Source: Rhodobacteraceae bacterium UBA1957
GTDB taxonomy: Bacteria; Pseudomonadota; Alphaproteobacteria; Rhodobacterales; Rhodobacteraceae
Assembly (NCBI GenBank): GCA_002336405.1
Contig: DDEJ01000013.1
Span: 14,415-45,761 of the forward strand
DNA: 31,347 nucleotides
Reading direction: 5' to 3'
The notes beneath the pieces were generated by a model, which worked only from the letters and a program-made list of their open reading frames with translations, searched no databases and was not told where the DNA came from. Shown piece by piece: positions 17,605 to 27,501 of the stretch. Position 1 is the stretch's first letter. Each line of letters opens with the position of its first letter. Position numbers and translations under genes: made by a program.

Positions 17605-18014
17605 GTCGTCTCTCCCGCCTCGGGCTTGGGCTCCAGCACCTGCTGTGCCACTTCCATTGCGCGGGTCATGGCCGGCACGCCGGCAAATACCGACATCATT
17701 GCAATCGCCTCTTTTATTTCTTGCTTTTGGGCCCCGGCCTCAAGCAAGCTGCGCACCGTCAACCGCAGCGGCGCCTCGGCCTGCACGCCTTGCATAGTCA
17801 GCCCCGCCAAAGTCAGCAGCAGACGGCTCTTGGCCGACAGCCCGTCCTTGTTGCTCGCATTGCCGAAGGTCAATTCCATCAACTCTTTTGGCATCTGCGG
17901 GATAAACGCTTCAAATTCCTTTGACGACAGCGACGCCAAAGATGGGTTCAGCGCCTGCGCCATTTTTTGCGCAGCGTTCACCATATCGTCAAAGGGGTTG
18001 TTGTCATCACTCAT
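17601..18014 (-). CDS. Carboxymuconolactone decarboxylase-like protein in the nuo operon
   Basis: A 137-residue soluble protein. Residues about 40-128 follow the carboxymuconolactone decarboxylase/AhpD helical fold: [26 protein letters not shown], then [35 protein letters not shown], the family's signature helix pair. It contains no cysteine at all, so the CxxC peroxidase chemistry of AhpD is impossible, and no obvious catalytic His is present. It overlaps nuoI and nuoJ by four bases each, so its synthesis is coupled to complex I. A role in assembly or as an accessory factor is a guess from position; the real function is unknown. A gene of this type at this place is seen in related bacteria. 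Confidence 0.85.
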   Translation of the reverse strand: MSDDNNPFDDMVNAAQKMAQALNPSLASLSSKEFEAFIPQMPKELMELTFGNASNKDGLSAKSRLLLTLAGLTMQGVQAEAPLRLTVRSLLEAGAQKQEIKEAIAMMSVFAGVPAMTRAMEVAQQVLEPKPEAGETT

Positions 18015-18505
18015 CTATACGGCGCGTCCAATTCGAGGTTGCGGGCTATTTCAGCCTCCCAGCGATCGCCATTTTCCAACAGCTTGCTTTTATCGTAATA
18101 CAGCTCTTCGCGGGTTTCCGTCGCGAATTCAAAATTTGGTCCCTCAACAATCGCATCAACCGGGCAGGCCTCCTGACAAAAACCACAATAAATGCACTTC
18201 GTCATGTCGATATCATAGCGCGTGGTACGGCGGCTTCCGTCATCCCGTGGTTCGGCATCAATGGTGATCGCTTGCGCCGGGCAGACCGCTTCACAGAGCT
18301 TGCACGCGATGCAACGCTCTGCGCCATTGGCATAGCGGCGCAGTGCATGTTCGCCGCGAAACCGCGGGCTGAGGGGGCCTTTTTCATGCGGATAGTTAAT
18401 CGTCACCTTGGGGGCGAAAAAATACTTTAAACCCAGTTTAAATCCTTGGAAAAAATCCATAAGCAAGAAATATTTCGCAGCGCGGGTATAGTCAATCTGA
18501 GCCAT
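18011..18505 (-). CDS. nuoI: NADH-quinone oxidoreductase subunit I
   Basis: A peripheral-arm ferredoxin-like subunit that carries clusters N6a and N6b and passes electrons towards NuoB. The 164 residues hold two complete CxxCxxCxxxCP motifs: Cys65, 68, 71, 75 and Cys104, 107, 110, 114. The N-terminus (about 13-32) is the amphipathic helix that lies on the membrane. One base separates it from nuoH, and its stop overlaps the CMD-like gene by four bases. Confidence 0.98.
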   Translation of the reverse strand: MAQIDYTRAAKYFLLMDFFQGFKLGLKYFFAPKVTINYPHEKGPLSPRFRGEHALRRYANGAERCIACKLCEAVCPAQAITIDAEPRDDGSRRTTRYDIDMTKCIYCGFCQEACPVDAIVEGPNFEFATETREELYYDKSKLLENGDRWEAEIARNLELDAPYR

Positions 18506-18506
18506 T

Positions 18507-19544
18507 CTAACCTCCTACAGCCCAGCGGGCATAGGCGCCGCCAAAGGCCTCAAATTTCGCAAAAAACGCCACAAGAACCACCCAGAACAGACTAAACGGT
18601 AAAAAGACCTTCCAGCCCAAACGCATTAACTGATCATAGCGATAACGCGGTGTAATCGCCTTTACCATCGCAAAGATAAAGAAGAAAAACGCCATTTTCC
18701 CGACCATCCAAAGCGCCCCGTCGGGCAGGCCTGGGATCGGCGACAGCCAACCGCCAAAAAACAACAGCGAGGTCAGCGCGCACATCAAGAAAATCGCAAT
18801 ATATTCGCCGGCCATAAACAACAAAAACGGGGTCGAGCTATATTCCACCTGATAGCCTGCAACCAGTTCTGATTCTGCCTCAGGCAAATCAAACGGCGGC
18901 CGGTTGGTTTCGGCCAGCGCCGAGATGAAAAATAAAAACACCATCGGAAAATGTGGCAACCAATACCAGCTGAAAAATCCGTAAGCCCCATCCTGAGCAC
19001 GAACGATATCCCCAAAATTCATCGAGCCCGTGGACAGGATCACACCGATGATAATCAGCCCAATTGACACCTCATAAGAAATCATCTGCGCGGCCGAACG
19101 CAATGACCCCAAGAAGGCATATTTGGAATTAGAGGCCCAGCCCCCCATGATCACCCCGTAGACTTCCAGCGACGAGACCGCAAAAACATATAAAATCGCC
19201 ACGTTTATGTTGGACAGAACCCAAGTGTCATTGAACGGGATCACCGCCCAAGCGATCACCGCCAGCACGAATGACATCAGCGGTGCGAGTAAAAATACCG
19301 TCTTGTCGACGCCTGCGGGAATAACCACCTCTTTGACCACATATTTCAAAGCATCGGCAACCGATTGCAACAGGCCAAAAGCGCCGACCACATTTGGTCC
19401 GCGGCGCATTTGCACAGCCGCCCATATTTTGCGGTCGCCATAGACCAAAAACAGCAAGCTGATCATCACAAAGCCCAACATCGCAAGACATTGCGCAAAT
19501 ATCAGCAGCCCTATTCCGGCTGGCGTTGCTAAGAAATCAGCCAT
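18507..19544 (-). CDS. nuoH: NADH-quinone oxidoreductase subunit H
   Basis: The membrane subunit at the interface with the peripheral arm, lining the quinone chamber. The 345-residue, eight-helix protein shows the ND1 signatures [28 protein letters not shown] (43-70) and [28 protein letters not shown] with its acidic loop. The ATG has GGGGGAG eight bases upstream. The 93-base gap from nuoG holds no supported gene. Confidence 0.98.
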   Translation of the reverse strand: MADFLATPAGIGLLIFAQCLAMLGFVMISLLFLVYGDRKIWAAVQMRRGPNVVGAFGLLQSVADALKYVVKEVVIPAGVDKTVFLLAPLMSFVLAVIAWAVIPFNDTWVLSNINVAILYVFAVSSLEVYGVIMGGWASNSKYAFLGSLRSAAQMISYEVSIGLIIIGVILSTGSMNFGDIVRAQDGAYGFFSWYWLPHFPMVFLFFISALAETNRPPFDLPEAESELVAGYQVEYSSTPFLLFMAGEYIAIFLMCALTSLLFFGGWLSPIPGLPDGALWMVGKMAFFFFIFAMVKAITPRYRYDQLMRLGWKVFLPFSLFWVVLVAFFAKFEAFGGAYARWAVGG

Positions 19545-19637
19545 GCAGCCGCTCCCCCTTGGCTTTTGCGCATATAGCGACAGCGCAGTCCATTTCTTTG
19601 GGTTTGAGCCCCAACATGGATGAGGATTGCAGCCCGA

Positions 19638-21665
19638 TCATTCCGCGGCCACGTCTTGCACAAGCCGCGCTTTGGCAGCAGCCGACAGTTCTGCCATCAC
19701 CAAACTGGCACGGGCAAGCGGATTGGTCATGTAAAAATCGCCAAGAGCATTGCGCAGCACCCCGTCTGAGAGTTGTGACAAAGCCAGCGGCATCCAGGAA
19801 TTTTTGGGGACCTGATCAACCTGACCCAGATGTGGCACCTCAGCGATCAGCTGCCGGCGCAATGCCGCAAGCGTGTCATACGGCAAAGTCGTGCCAGTTT
19901 CAGCCGATAAGGCCCTTAAAATAGCCCAGTTTTCTTTGGCCTCGCCCGGTGCAAAGCCAGCCCTTAGCGCCAGTTGCGGCCGGCCTTCGGTGTTGACGAA
20001 CAAACCAGATTCTTCGGTATATGCGGCCCCCGGCAGGATAATATCAGCGCGGTGTGCGCCCCGGTCGCCATGGCTGCCTTGATAAATCACAAACGGACCA
20101 AGCGCGATATCCATTTCATCGGCACCCAGATTATACACCACATCTGCACCGTCCAGTGCTGCGTCTATCCCGCCCTCGGTCACCGCACCCACATCCATTG
20201 CACCGACACGAGCGGCAGCCGTGTGCAGCACCATGAATTTCGATCCTGTGTCCTCGGCCAGTTTCATCGCCTGCGCTAAAACTTCTAATCCATCCGGTGT
20301 GCAGAGCACACCCTGCCCCACGATCACCAAGGATGCTGCATCCTTTACAGCCCCATAGTCTTTTCCGACAAGGCTCTGCAGGGCGGCGCGGTCGGTGCCC
20401 GCATGCGCATAGTCATAGGTGAGGTCGGCGGCCTCTCCGACCAGCCCGATCTGCGCACCCATCAGCCACGCTTTGCGAATCCGCGCATTTAAAACCGGGG
20501 CCTCAAGGCGCGGGTTGGTGCCGATAAGCTGGATAAACTTGGCCGCATCTATATCATCAATCGTCGCGGTACCAACATAGGCCGAGCGGTTATTTGGCGG
20601 CAACTTAGCCCCGTCAGTCCGGCATTCAACCGATCCGCCTTGCGCCTCGATAAACTGCTTGAGCGCAAAAGCGGGTTCCACCGGAACCAGATCGCCCACA
20701 AGACCAATCACTTTTTTACCCTTCATTGCAGTTGCTGCCGCGGTGAGCGCCTCAGGCCAAGTGGCTTTACGCAGCTTTCCATTTTCACGAATATAGGGCG
20801 TATCAAGCCTCTGACGGCGCAGACCATCCCAGATGAAACGGGTTTTATCCGAGATCCATTCCTCGTTTACCCCATCATGATTGCGCGGCAGAATCCGCAT
20901 CACTTCGCGGCCTTTGGTATCGACACGGATGTTCGATCCCAGCGCATCCATCACATCGATGGTCTCGGTTTTAGTCAGCTCCCATGGCCGCGCGGTAAAG
21001 GCATATGGCTTTGACGTCAGCGCCCCAACCGGGCACAGATCAATAATATTTCCCTGCAGATTGCTGTCCAATGTTTCGCCAAGATAAGACGTAATCTCAG
21101 CATCTTCGCCGCGCCCGGTCTGGCCCATCTGGCTGATGCCGGCCACCTCAGTGGTGAAGCGCACGCAGCGGGTGCAGGAGATACACCGCGTCATATGGGT
21201 TTCAACCAGCGGCCCTAAGTCCAAATCATCAGTGGCACGTTTGGGTTCGCGAAAGCGGCTGAAATCAACGCCATACGCCATCGCCTGATCCTGCAAGTCA
21301 CATTCACCACCCTGATCGCAGATCGGGCAATCAAGCGGATGGTTGATCAGTAAAAATTCCATCACACCTTCGCGGGCTTTTTTAACCATCGGGCTGTTGG
21401 TCTTGATCACGGGCGGCGCCCCCTCGGGGCCGGGGCGCAAATCGCGCACCTGCATCGCGCAAGACGCTGCCGGTTTTGGCGGTCCGCCCACCACCTCGAC
21501 CAGACACATCCGGCAATTGCCGGCAATTGACAGGCGTTCGTGATAACAAAACCGCGGCACTTCTATGCCCGCAACTTCGCAGGCCTGAATAAGCGTCATC
21601 GCGCTGTCCACCTCGACCTCGGCGCCATCGATAATGATTTTGCGTAGATTTGTCATCGCTGTCAT
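19638..21665 (-). CDS. nuoG: NADH-quinone oxidoreductase subunit G
   Basis: The large peripheral-arm subunit that conducts electrons through clusters N1b, N5 and N4. With the ATG at 21665 it has 675 residues. N1b ligands are Cys40, 51, 54, 69. N5 ligands are His109, Cys113, 116, 122. N4 ligands are Cys161, 164, 167, 211. The extra N7 cysteine set of some bacteria is not evident. The rest is a molybdopterin-oxidoreductase-like domain that has lost its cofactor in complex I. GGAG lies four bases before the chosen ATG; a second ATG at 21656 would also serve. A longer open frame (to 21842) runs back into nuoF and is not credible. The nuoF stop is one base upstream. Confidence 0.96.
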   Translation of the reverse strand: MTAMTNLRKIIIDGAEVEVDSAMTLIQACEVAGIEVPRFCYHERLSIAGNCRMCLVEVVGGPPKPAASCAMQVRDLRPGPEGAPPVIKTNSPMVKKAREGVMEFLLINHPLDCPICDQGGECDLQDQAMAYGVDFSRFREPKRATDDLDLGPLVETHMTRCISCTRCVRFTTEVAGISQMGQTGRGEDAEITSYLGETLDSNLQGNIIDLCPVGALTSKPYAFTARPWELTKTETIDVMDALGSNIRVDTKGREVMRILPRNHDGVNEEWISDKTRFIWDGLRRQRLDTPYIRENGKLRKATWPEALTAAATAMKGKKVIGLVGDLVPVEPAFALKQFIEAQGGSVECRTDGAKLPPNNRSAYVGTATIDDIDAAKFIQLIGTNPRLEAPVLNARIRKAWLMGAQIGLVGEAADLTYDYAHAGTDRAALQSLVGKDYGAVKDAASLVIVGQGVLCTPDGLEVLAQAMKLAEDTGSKFMVLHTAAARVGAMDVGAVTEGGIDAALDGADVVYNLGADEMDIALGPFVIYQGSHGDRGAHRADIILPGAAYTEESGLFVNTEGRPQLALRAGFAPGEAKENWAILRALSAETGTTLPYDTLAALRRQLIAEVPHLGQVDQVPKNSWMPLALSQLSDGVLRNALGDFYMTNPLARASLVMAELSAAAKARLVQDVAAE

Positions 21666-21666
21666 A

Positions 21667-22962
21667 TCACTCCGCCGCCACGGCACGGGCCCGGCCCGCG
21701 CGCTTATGTTTGATCCGGTCTTCGATCTCGTCGCGGAAATGCCGGATGAGCCCTTGAATGGGCCAAGCAGCCGCATCGCCAAGCGCACAAATTGTGTGCC
21801 CCTCGACTTGTTTGGTGACATCCAGCAGCATGTCGATCTCATGGGGTTCGGCCTCGCCAGTGACCAAACGTTCCATCACCCGCATCATCCAGCCAGTGCC
21901 CTCGCGGCACGGCGTGCACTGCCCGCAACTTTCGTGCTTGTAAAATTTAGACAAGCGCCAGATGGCCTTGATCACATCCGTCGACTGATCCATCACAATC
22001 ACAGCTGCAGTTCCCAAACCCGACCGCTGCTCACGCAGCCAGTCGAAATCCATAATCGCCTCTTTTGCCACGGGCGCTGGCAGGCAAGGTACCGAAGCGC
22101 CCCCCGGTATGACGGCCTTAAGATTGCTCCAGCCACCACGGATACCGCCACAATGACGGTCTATCAATTCTTCAAACGACAGTGACATCGCCTCTTCAAC
22201 AACACAAGGATTGTTCACGTGACCCGAGATCGCAAACAATTTAGTGCCGGCATTATTGGGCCGCCCAAAGCTTGAAAACCACTCAGACCCACGGCGCAGA
22301 ATGGTCGGTACAACCGCAATCGATTCGACATTGTTCACAGTGGTTGGGCACCCGTACAGCCCAGCACCCGCTGGGAAAGGCGGCTTCATCCGCGGCATGC
22401 CCTTCTTACCCTCGAGGCTTTCTAAAAGAGCTGTTTCCTCGCCACAAATGTAGGCCCCTGCGCCATGGTGCAGATAAAGATCAAAGTCCCAGCCTGACCC
22501 GGCGGCATTCGCCCCAAGCAGGCCCGCATCATAAGCCTCGTCTATGGCGATCTGCAGCGCCTCGCGCTCTCGGATATATTCGCCGCGAATATAAATATAA
22601 CAGGCGTGGGAATTCATTGCGTAGCTGGCAATCAAACAACCCTCAATCAACGTATGAGGATCGTGGCGCATGATCTCGCGATCTTTACAGGTCCCGGGCT
22701 CGGACTCGTCTGCATTGATCACCAGGTAAGCAGGGCGGCCGTCGCTTTCTTTAGGCATAAACGACCATTTCAATCCGGTTGGAAACCCGGCCCCGCCACG
22801 CCCGCGCAGCCCCGAAGCCTTCATTTCGTCGATTATCCAGTCACGGCCGTTTTGCAACAATTTCGCGGTGCCGTCCCAATGGCCGCGTTGTTGTGCACCG
22901 CGCAAACTGCGGTCGTTCATACCGTAAATATTGGTAAAGATCCGATCTTGATCCTGCAGCAT
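21667..22962 (-). CDS. nuoF: NADH-quinone oxidoreductase subunit F
   Basis: The NADH-oxidising subunit of complex I; it binds FMN and cluster N3. The 431 residues contain the FMN/NADH loop [13 protein letters not shown] (51-63), the NADH-site stretch [21 protein letters not shown] (about 165-185), and N3 ligands Cys346, 349, 352 ([15 protein letters not shown]) with Cys392. Length matches homologues. It begins 14 bases after the DUF5337 gene. Confidence 0.98.
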   Translation of the reverse strand: MLQDQDRIFTNIYGMNDRSLRGAQQRGHWDGTAKLLQNGRDWIIDEMKASGLRGRGGAGFPTGLKWSFMPKESDGRPAYLVINADESEPGTCKDREIMRHDPHTLIEGCLIASYAMNSHACYIYIRGEYIREREALQIAIDEAYDAGLLGANAAGSGWDFDLYLHHGAGAYICGEETALLESLEGKKGMPRMKPPFPAGAGLYGCPTTVNNVESIAVVPTILRRGSEWFSSFGRPNNAGTKLFAISGHVNNPCVVEEAMSLSFEELIDRHCGGIRGGWSNLKAVIPGGASVPCLPAPVAKEAIMDFDWLREQRSGLGTAAVIVMDQSTDVIKAIWRLSKFYKHESCGQCTPCREGTGWMMRVMERLVTGEAEPHEIDMLLDVTKQVEGHTICALGDAAAWPIQGLIRHFRDEIEDRIKHKRAGRARAVAAE

Positions 22963-22976
22963 GGTTACTTCACCCT

Positions 22977-23201
22977 TTATCCATCATCTGTTTGGCGCTT
23001 GCGCCACATCTGAAACGAGACCAAGAGCGCCCAGAAAAACGCCGCTAAAACGCCCAGATCAATCAACACAGCATACCGCGTGGTCAAGCCGATTTCCGGG
23101 CCCAGCCATTGCATTGCAATCCAGAACATCATAGCGCCCGCGATCACCAACGATACAACGCGCCCCTGACGGGCTATTTTACGATCTTGTTCTTCGTCCA
23201 T
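22977..23201 (-). CDS. DUF5337 family small membrane protein in the nuo operon
   Basis: A 74-residue protein between nuoE and nuoF. It has a charged N-terminus ([14 protein letters not shown]), a first membrane helix (about 16-34), a short loop with [12 protein letters not shown], a second helix (about 44-64), then a basic tail (WRKRQ). It matches the DUF5337 pattern found at this spot in Rhodobacteraceae complex I operons. Both termini are probably cytoplasmic, with positive charges next to the helices. Position suggests a complex I accessory or assembly protein, which is inference. Soluble NADH-module subunits flank it, so a membrane protein here is unexpected. Confidence 0.82.
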   Translation of the reverse strand: MDEEQDRKIARQGRVVSLVIAGAMMFWIAMQWLGPEIGLTTRYAVLIDLGVLAAFFWALLVSFQMWRKRQTDDG

Positions 23202-23261
23202 CTTTGTCTTGCCTCACTTCGGGGCGGTCAGGTCCAAAACCACCGCACGCATTATCCCGTC

Positions 23262-24263
23262 TTATTCCACACCGCCTACGTTTAACCCGCTTAAGCTGCA
23301 AGCTTGTGCCACCCAATCATCGCGGCTGGCACGCCCTTTAAAGCCATCAAGGTTCTCATCTACCCATGCGACTTGTGACGCATCCCAAGACGCAATTTGA
23401 TCAAAATGGAAAAATCCCATTGAGAACAACAGCTCCTGCAGCTTGGGGCCAATGCCTTTGACCTTGGTTAATTTATCCGGCCCACCATCTCGGGCCTTGG
23501 CCAACGAGGCAGGGCCCATAGTGGCTGCTGGATTTGACGCAGGCATTTGAGAAGCAGATATCAACCAAGGCGTGGTTAGCGGCAGCTCAGATCCATCAAT
23601 ACGCTTGAGCGTATCGCCCTGTACGCTGGCCAGACCGACACTGGCATTCAACGCTTCACGGCCCACCGCATGTGCGGTCAATGACGTCAAACCCGCCAGA
23701 GGTTCAGCGGCAAACCGCCCGTTTTGTGGCCCCGGCTCTGGAATTTGACCCGCCGCTATTTCATCAATGATCTCGCCCAGTCGGGCCGCGGTCAAATCTT
23801 CATAATAATCTTTGCCAACCTGCGCCATCGGCGCATTGGCACAAGCGCCAAGACATTCCACTTCTTCCCAGCTGAACTTGCCATCAGGCGATATTTCGTG
23901 GGGTTTTGCCGCAATTTTTTCGCGGCACACCGCCACCAGATCTTCGGCACCGCAAATCATACAGGTCGTGGTGCCACAAATCTGAAAATGCGCCATACTG
24001 CCAACCGGTTGTAATTGAAACATAAAATAAAAACTGGCTACTTCCAGCGCCCGCATATAGGCCATGTCCAACATCTCTGCGACCCGCTCAATCGCTGGAC
24101 GCGTCAGCCAACCCTCTTGTTCTTGGGCCCGCCATAAAAGAGGGATAATCGCCGATGCCTGACGGCCCTCGGGAAATTTTGTCATCTGCGCTTCCGCCCA
24201 TGCCTGATTGGCGGCAGTAAAGGAAAAGCAAAGCGGTTGTTGTGGATGAAGGCGTCGAAGCAT
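23262..24263 (-). CDS. nuoE: NADH-quinone oxidoreductase subunit E with C-terminal HhH extension
   Basis: A thioredoxin-like [2Fe-2S] subunit (cluster N1a) of the NADH-oxidising module. Ligands are Cys96, 101, 137 and 141 in a standard 24-kDa domain covering residues about 25-180. At 333 residues it is roughly twice the E. coli length (166). Residues 180-260 are a low-complexity linker, and residues about 263-325 form a helix-hairpin-helix-like domain ([20 protein letters not shown]...). Such tails are known in Rhodobacteraceae NuoE; what the domain does in complex I is unclear. The ATG overlaps the nuoD stop by one base (TAATG). Confidence 0.96.
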   Translation of the reverse strand: MLRRLHPQQPLCFSFTAANQAWAEAQMTKFPEGRQASAIIPLLWRAQEQEGWLTRPAIERVAEMLDMAYMRALEVASFYFMFQLQPVGSMAHFQICGTTTCMICGAEDLVAVCREKIAAKPHEISPDGKFSWEEVECLGACANAPMAQVGKDYYEDLTAARLGEIIDEIAAGQIPEPGPQNGRFAAEPLAGLTSLTAHAVGREALNASVGLASVQGDTLKRIDGSELPLTTPWLISASQMPASNPAATMGPASLAKARDGGPDKLTKVKGIGPKLQELLFSMGFFHFDQIASWDASQVAWVDENLDGFKGRASRDDWVAQACSLSGLNVGGVE

Positions 24264-25480
24264 TAGCGGTCAATCTCTCCAAATACGACATCCATCGTGC
24301 CAATAATTGCAGCCACATCGGCCAATTGATGCCCTTTGGCGAGGTAATCCATCGCCTGCAGATGCAAAAATCCAGGGGCGCGCAGCTTGGCGCGGTACGG
24401 CGTGTTGCTTCCATCGGCCACCAGATAGACACCAAACTCGCCTTTTGGCGCCTCGACAGCGGCATAAACTTCGCCAGCAGGCACATGAAACCCTTCGGTA
24501 TAGAGTTTGAAATGATGGATAAGGCTTTCCATATCGCGTTTCATATCGTTTCGTTTGGGTGGCGAATGTTTACCGCGGGCCATCACATCCCCGGGGCAAT
24601 TGCGCAATTTTTCAATGGCCTGTAGCATAATACCTAACGACTGCCGCATCTCTTCCATCCGGACAAGATAGCGGTCATAGCAGTCACCGTTCTTGCCAAC
24701 GGGGATCTGAAAGGTGAATTCGTTATAGCATTCATAGGGTTGCGCACGCCGCAAATCCCACGCCAACCCAGAGCCTCGCACCATTACACCAGAAAAGCCC
24801 CATTGCTGGATATCCTCTTCGGTCACCACACCAATATCACAATTACGCTGCTTAAAAATACGGTTTTCTGTCAGCAACCCATCGATATCAGCCATCACTT
24901 GGGGAAATGTTTGTGCCCATGTTTCGATGTCATCCAAAAGGTCATCCGGCAGGTCTTGGTGCACCCCGCCCGGACGGAAATAGGCTGCGTGTAACCTGGC
25001 GCCGCTGGCTCTCTCGTAAAAAACCATGAGTTTTTCACGTTCTTCAAATCCCCACAGTGGCGGCGTCAACGCCCCCACATCCATCGCCTGCGTTGTCACG
25101 TTCAGCAAATGGCTCAGAATCCGCCCAATCTCACAATACAGAACCCGGATCAGCGACGCACGGCGGGGCACTTCGATACCGCAAAGCCTTTCAATCGCCA
25201 GACACCACGCATGTTCTTGGTTCATCGGTGCTACATAATCGAGCCGGTCCAGATAGGGCAGGTTTTGCAGATAGGTGCGGCTTTCCATCAGCTTTTCGGT
25301 GCCACGGTGCAGCAGCCCGATATGTGGATCGCAGCGCTCAACGATCTCACCGTCCAACTCAAGCACGAGACGCAACACTCCGTGGGCCGCCGGGTGCTGA
25401 GGGCCAAAATTAATATTGAAATTGCGAATTTTCTGTTCGCCAGTCAGAGCATCAGAAAATCCTTTTGAACCATCCATCAT
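24263..25480 (-). CDS. nuoD: NADH-quinone oxidoreductase subunit D
   Basis: The 49-kDa peripheral-arm subunit that forms much of the quinone-reduction site together with NuoB. The 405-residue protein has [13 protein letters not shown] (23-34), whose His33 lies in the quinone-binding hairpin, LLHRGTEKL (57-64), and [14 protein letters not shown] with the quinone-site Tyr82. The [NiFe]-hydrogenase-like cysteines are absent, as expected. AGGAGG lies seven bases before the ATG at 25480, a strong ribosome site inside the nuoC end; the two genes overlap by four bases. Confidence 0.98.
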   Translation of the reverse strand: MMDGSKGFSDALTGEQKIRNFNINFGPQHPAAHGVLRLVLELDGEIVERCDPHIGLLHRGTEKLMESRTYLQNLPYLDRLDYVAPMNQEHAWCLAIERLCGIEVPRRASLIRVLYCEIGRILSHLLNVTTQAMDVGALTPPLWGFEEREKLMVFYERASGARLHAAYFRPGGVHQDLPDDLLDDIETWAQTFPQVMADIDGLLTENRIFKQRNCDIGVVTEEDIQQWGFSGVMVRGSGLAWDLRRAQPYECYNEFTFQIPVGKNGDCYDRYLVRMEEMRQSLGIMLQAIEKLRNCPGDVMARGKHSPPKRNDMKRDMESLIHHFKLYTEGFHVPAGEVYAAVEAPKGEFGVYLVADGSNTPYRAKLRAPGFLHLQAMDYLAKGHQLADVAAIIGTMDVVFGEIDR

Positions 25481-26085
25481 GGCGCGTCCTCCTGTTTTTC
25501 ATCCCCAGGAAGAATGTAGTCAGCCCCTTCCCAAGGGCTCATGAAATCAAACTGGCGGTATTCCTGCACCAGTGATACGGGCTCATAGACCACCCGTTTT
25601 TGCGCCTCATCATAGCGCACCTCGGTATAGCCAGTGGTGGGAAAATCCTTACGGAGAGGATGGCCGCGAAAACCGTAATCAGTCAGCAGGCGGCGCAAAT
25701 CGGGATGGCCCGAAAACAGCAGGCCAAACATATCAAACACTTCGCGCTCGAACCAATTGGCACAAGGGTGCAGCGACACAATGGACGGCAACATCTCATG
25801 TTCGCGCCGCGCCACATGTAATCTAAGCCGATGATTTTGGTACATCGACAGAAAATGATAAACCACATCAAAGCGCTTGATCCGCTCAGGGTAATCCACT
25901 GCAGTAATATCCACCAAGGTGGTAAATTTACAATCTACATCAAGCTTGAGATATTCGACCAAGGACAAAAGATGTGCAGGGGCCACTTCAATTGATAACT
26001 CGCCGTGACTGATCGACCATGACAAGACACAATCACTGCGTTTCAGCGCGATCCGATCGCCCAATTCGGTCAGCGCTTCGGTCAT
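25477..26085 (-). CDS. nuoC: NADH-quinone oxidoreductase subunit C
   Basis: The 30-kDa peripheral-arm subunit, structural, packed against NuoD. The 202 residues contain the signature of the family in the second half: [29 protein letters not shown] followed by GHPLRKDFP. It is separate from nuoD, unlike the fused nuoCD of E. coli. It overlaps nuoB and nuoD by four bases each. Confidence 0.97.
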   Translation of the reverse strand: MTEALTELGDRIALKRSDCVLSWSISHGELSIEVAPAHLLSLVEYLKLDVDCKFTTLVDITAVDYPERIKRFDVVYHFLSMYQNHRLRLHVARREHEMLPSIVSLHPCANWFEREVFDMFGLLFSGHPDLRRLLTDYGFRGHPLRKDFPTTGYTEVRYDEAQKRVVYEPVSLVQEYRQFDFMSPWEGADYILPGDEKQEDAP

Positions 26086-26630
26086 CTTGCAATTGTCCCC
26101 GTACGTCGAATTTTGCGCTGTAGGGCCAAAATCCCGTACAGAAGCGCCTCGGCCGTTGGCGGGCAGCCGGGCACATAAATATCCACCGGAACAATCCGGT
26201 CACACCCCCGCACAACCGAATAGCTGTAATGATAATATCCGCCCCCGTTGGCACACGATCCCATTGAAATCACATAGCGTGGCTCTGGCATTTGATCATA
26301 GACCTTGCGCAGGGCCGGCGCCATTTTATTGGTCAGTGTACCCGCCACAATCATCACATCGGACTGGCGCGGGCTGGCACGCGGCGCAATGCCAAACCGT
26401 TCGGCATCATAGCGTGGCATCGAAGTATGCATCATTTCCACTGCGCAGCAGGCCAAACCAAACGTCATCCAATGCAAGCTGCCAGCGCGCGCCCAGTTGA
26501 CAAGATCTTCGGCAGAGGTCAGCAAAAAGCCCTTATCCTGTAACTGGCTGTTCAGTGCCCGAGCTGACACATCCATATCTGCGCCAGCCTTACTAGCCAC
26601 GGTTTTCGCGTCCCCGGTCATCACTCCCAT
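26082..26630 (-). CDS. nuoB: NADH-quinone oxidoreductase subunit B
   Basis: The peripheral-arm subunit that holds N2, the last Fe-S cluster before quinone. The 182-residue form carries the four N2 ligands: tandem Cys61-Cys62 in [12 protein letters not shown], Cys126 in GSCANGGG and Cys156 in [11 protein letters not shown]. The ATG at 26630 was chosen because AGGGG lies seven bases upstream; it overlaps nuoA by ten bases. An ATG at 26621 (TGATG with the nuoA stop) and one at 26651 are alternatives that change only the poorly conserved N-terminus. Confidence 0.97.
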   Translation of the reverse strand: MGVMTGDAKTVASKAGADMDVSARALNSQLQDKGFLLTSAEDLVNWARAGSLHWMTFGLACCAVEMMHTSMPRYDAERFGIAPRASPRQSDVMIVAGTLTNKMAPALRKVYDQMPEPRYVISMGSCANGGGYYHYSYSVVRGCDRIVPVDIYVPGCPPTAEALLYGILALQRKIRRTGTIAR

Positions 26631-26986
26631 TCCAAAGCCCCTTTTTTCCACTCATAGGCGAACCCGATGGTCAGTACTGCCAAGAAAACAATCATCGACC
26701 AAAAGCCCAGCATGCTGATATCTCTGAGGGCCACCGCCCAAGGGAATAAAAATGCTATTTCGAGGTCAAATATGATAAAAAGAATAGCCACCAGATAGAA
26801 CCGCACATCAAACTTCATGCGTGCGTCATCAAAGGCATTGAACCCACATTCATATGCCGATAATTTTTCAGGATCGGGGTGACGAACCGCCAGAATAAAG
26901 GCGGCCAATATCAAAAGTACACCAAGGCCTACAGCAACCGCTATAAACATCAAGATGGGAAGATATTCCCTTAATAAATCATCCAC
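26621..26986 (-). CDS. nuoA: NADH-quinone oxidoreductase subunit A
   Basis: A small membrane subunit at the junction with the peripheral arm. The 121 residues form three membrane helices (about 10-34, 63-83, 92-110). YECGF (45-49), with the redox-state-sensitive loop Cys47, and [21 protein letters not shown] are diagnostic. The start codon is GTG at 26986 with a strong AGGAG six bases upstream. It is the first gene of the operon, and a good promoter lies 57-85 bases upstream. Confidence 0.97.
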   Translation of the reverse strand: MDDLLREYLPILMFIAVAVGLGVLLILAAFILAVRHPDPEKLSAYECGFNAFDDARMKFDVRFYLVAILFIIFDLEIAFLFPWAVALRDISMLGFWSMIVFLAVLTIGFAYEWKKGALEWE

Positions 26987-27042
26987 GGGTGGCTCCTTTC
27001 ATATGCCGTAGAGCACATTCAGATTGCTGTCATGGTCACGGC

Positions 27043-27071
27043 AAGCTAGTCGGGCCACGACACATGGTCAA
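27043..27071 (-). promoter_or_regulatory. Candidate nuo operon promoter
   Basis: On the minus strand TTGACC (27071-27066) is followed after exactly 17 bases by TAGCTT (27048-27043). This matches the alphaproteobacterial sigma70 pattern well and would start transcription about 50 bases before the nuoA GTG. It is the best candidate in the gap after the nqr terminator. Confidence 0.55.
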
Positions 27072-27450
27072 CCAGACCAAGCGGAAAAACCCGAACAAAG
27101 CAGAATATAGCGCCTTCAATCGATGCGGCTAATCACACTAAACTAGATCAGTTTTCACAATGAATGGTTGATTTTCCGTACCTTATGAAAATAATATTGG
27201 CGGTTAGAAAAATTTGTTTCCAGATGAAATTGCGGCATTTGAACAACGGTTGGCGAGTCAATTAGACAAGGACATAATGATATTTTGTGGTTTTCTCCAG
27301 CCCGAATCCGCCTGATATATAGCCGTTTCAAACCTAGATTAGTGACAGCAAGTACCCCTTTTGATGCGTGTTTAAAGCAAAGTGACCGACAGCAGAAACG
27401 CAGTAGAACCCGCAGCAAGCTCATGCTTTTCAGCAGTGGGCTTTTGCAAC
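27072..27450. other. AT-rich intergenic region between nqr terminator and nuo promoter
   Basis: About 380 bases with no gene I can support. Short open frames occur on both strands (for example 27155-27424 on the minus strand), but none has a clear ribosome site, a recognisable domain or convincing coding composition. No tRNA or other structured RNA is evident. It may hold regulatory sites for the nuo operon. Confidence 0.5.
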
Positions 27451-27480
27451 AAAAAGCCGCCCCCTAGAGAGCGGCTTTTG
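27451..27480 (-). terminator. Intrinsic terminator of the nqr operon
   Basis: A perfect nine-base stem, AAAAGCCGC (27452-27460) with GCGGCTTTT (27471-27479), has a ten-base loop. On the minus strand the downstream arm ends in a run of five T, beginning 22 bases after the nqrF stop. GC-rich stem plus T-run is a standard Rho-independent terminator; it could also stop transcription from the other strand. Confidence 0.85.
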
Positions 27481-27501
27481 CAAACAAAGGACGGGCAATA
27501 T

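Noticed and set aside
19537..19617. 26-residue frame in the 93-base gap between nuoG and nuoH, overlapping the nuoH start
   Set aside because: No clear ribosome site and too short to judge; it could be a leader peptide, but nothing supports translation.
21666..21842. 59-residue N-terminal extension of NuoG running back into nuoF
   Set aside because: It overlaps nuoF coding sequence, has no family similarity, and a proper start with GGAG exists at 21665.
27155..27424. 89-residue frame on the minus strand in the nqr-nuo gap
   Set aside because: No ribosome site, no recognisable domain and composition unlike neighbouring genes; it lies in an AT-rich spacer and looks like a chance frame.
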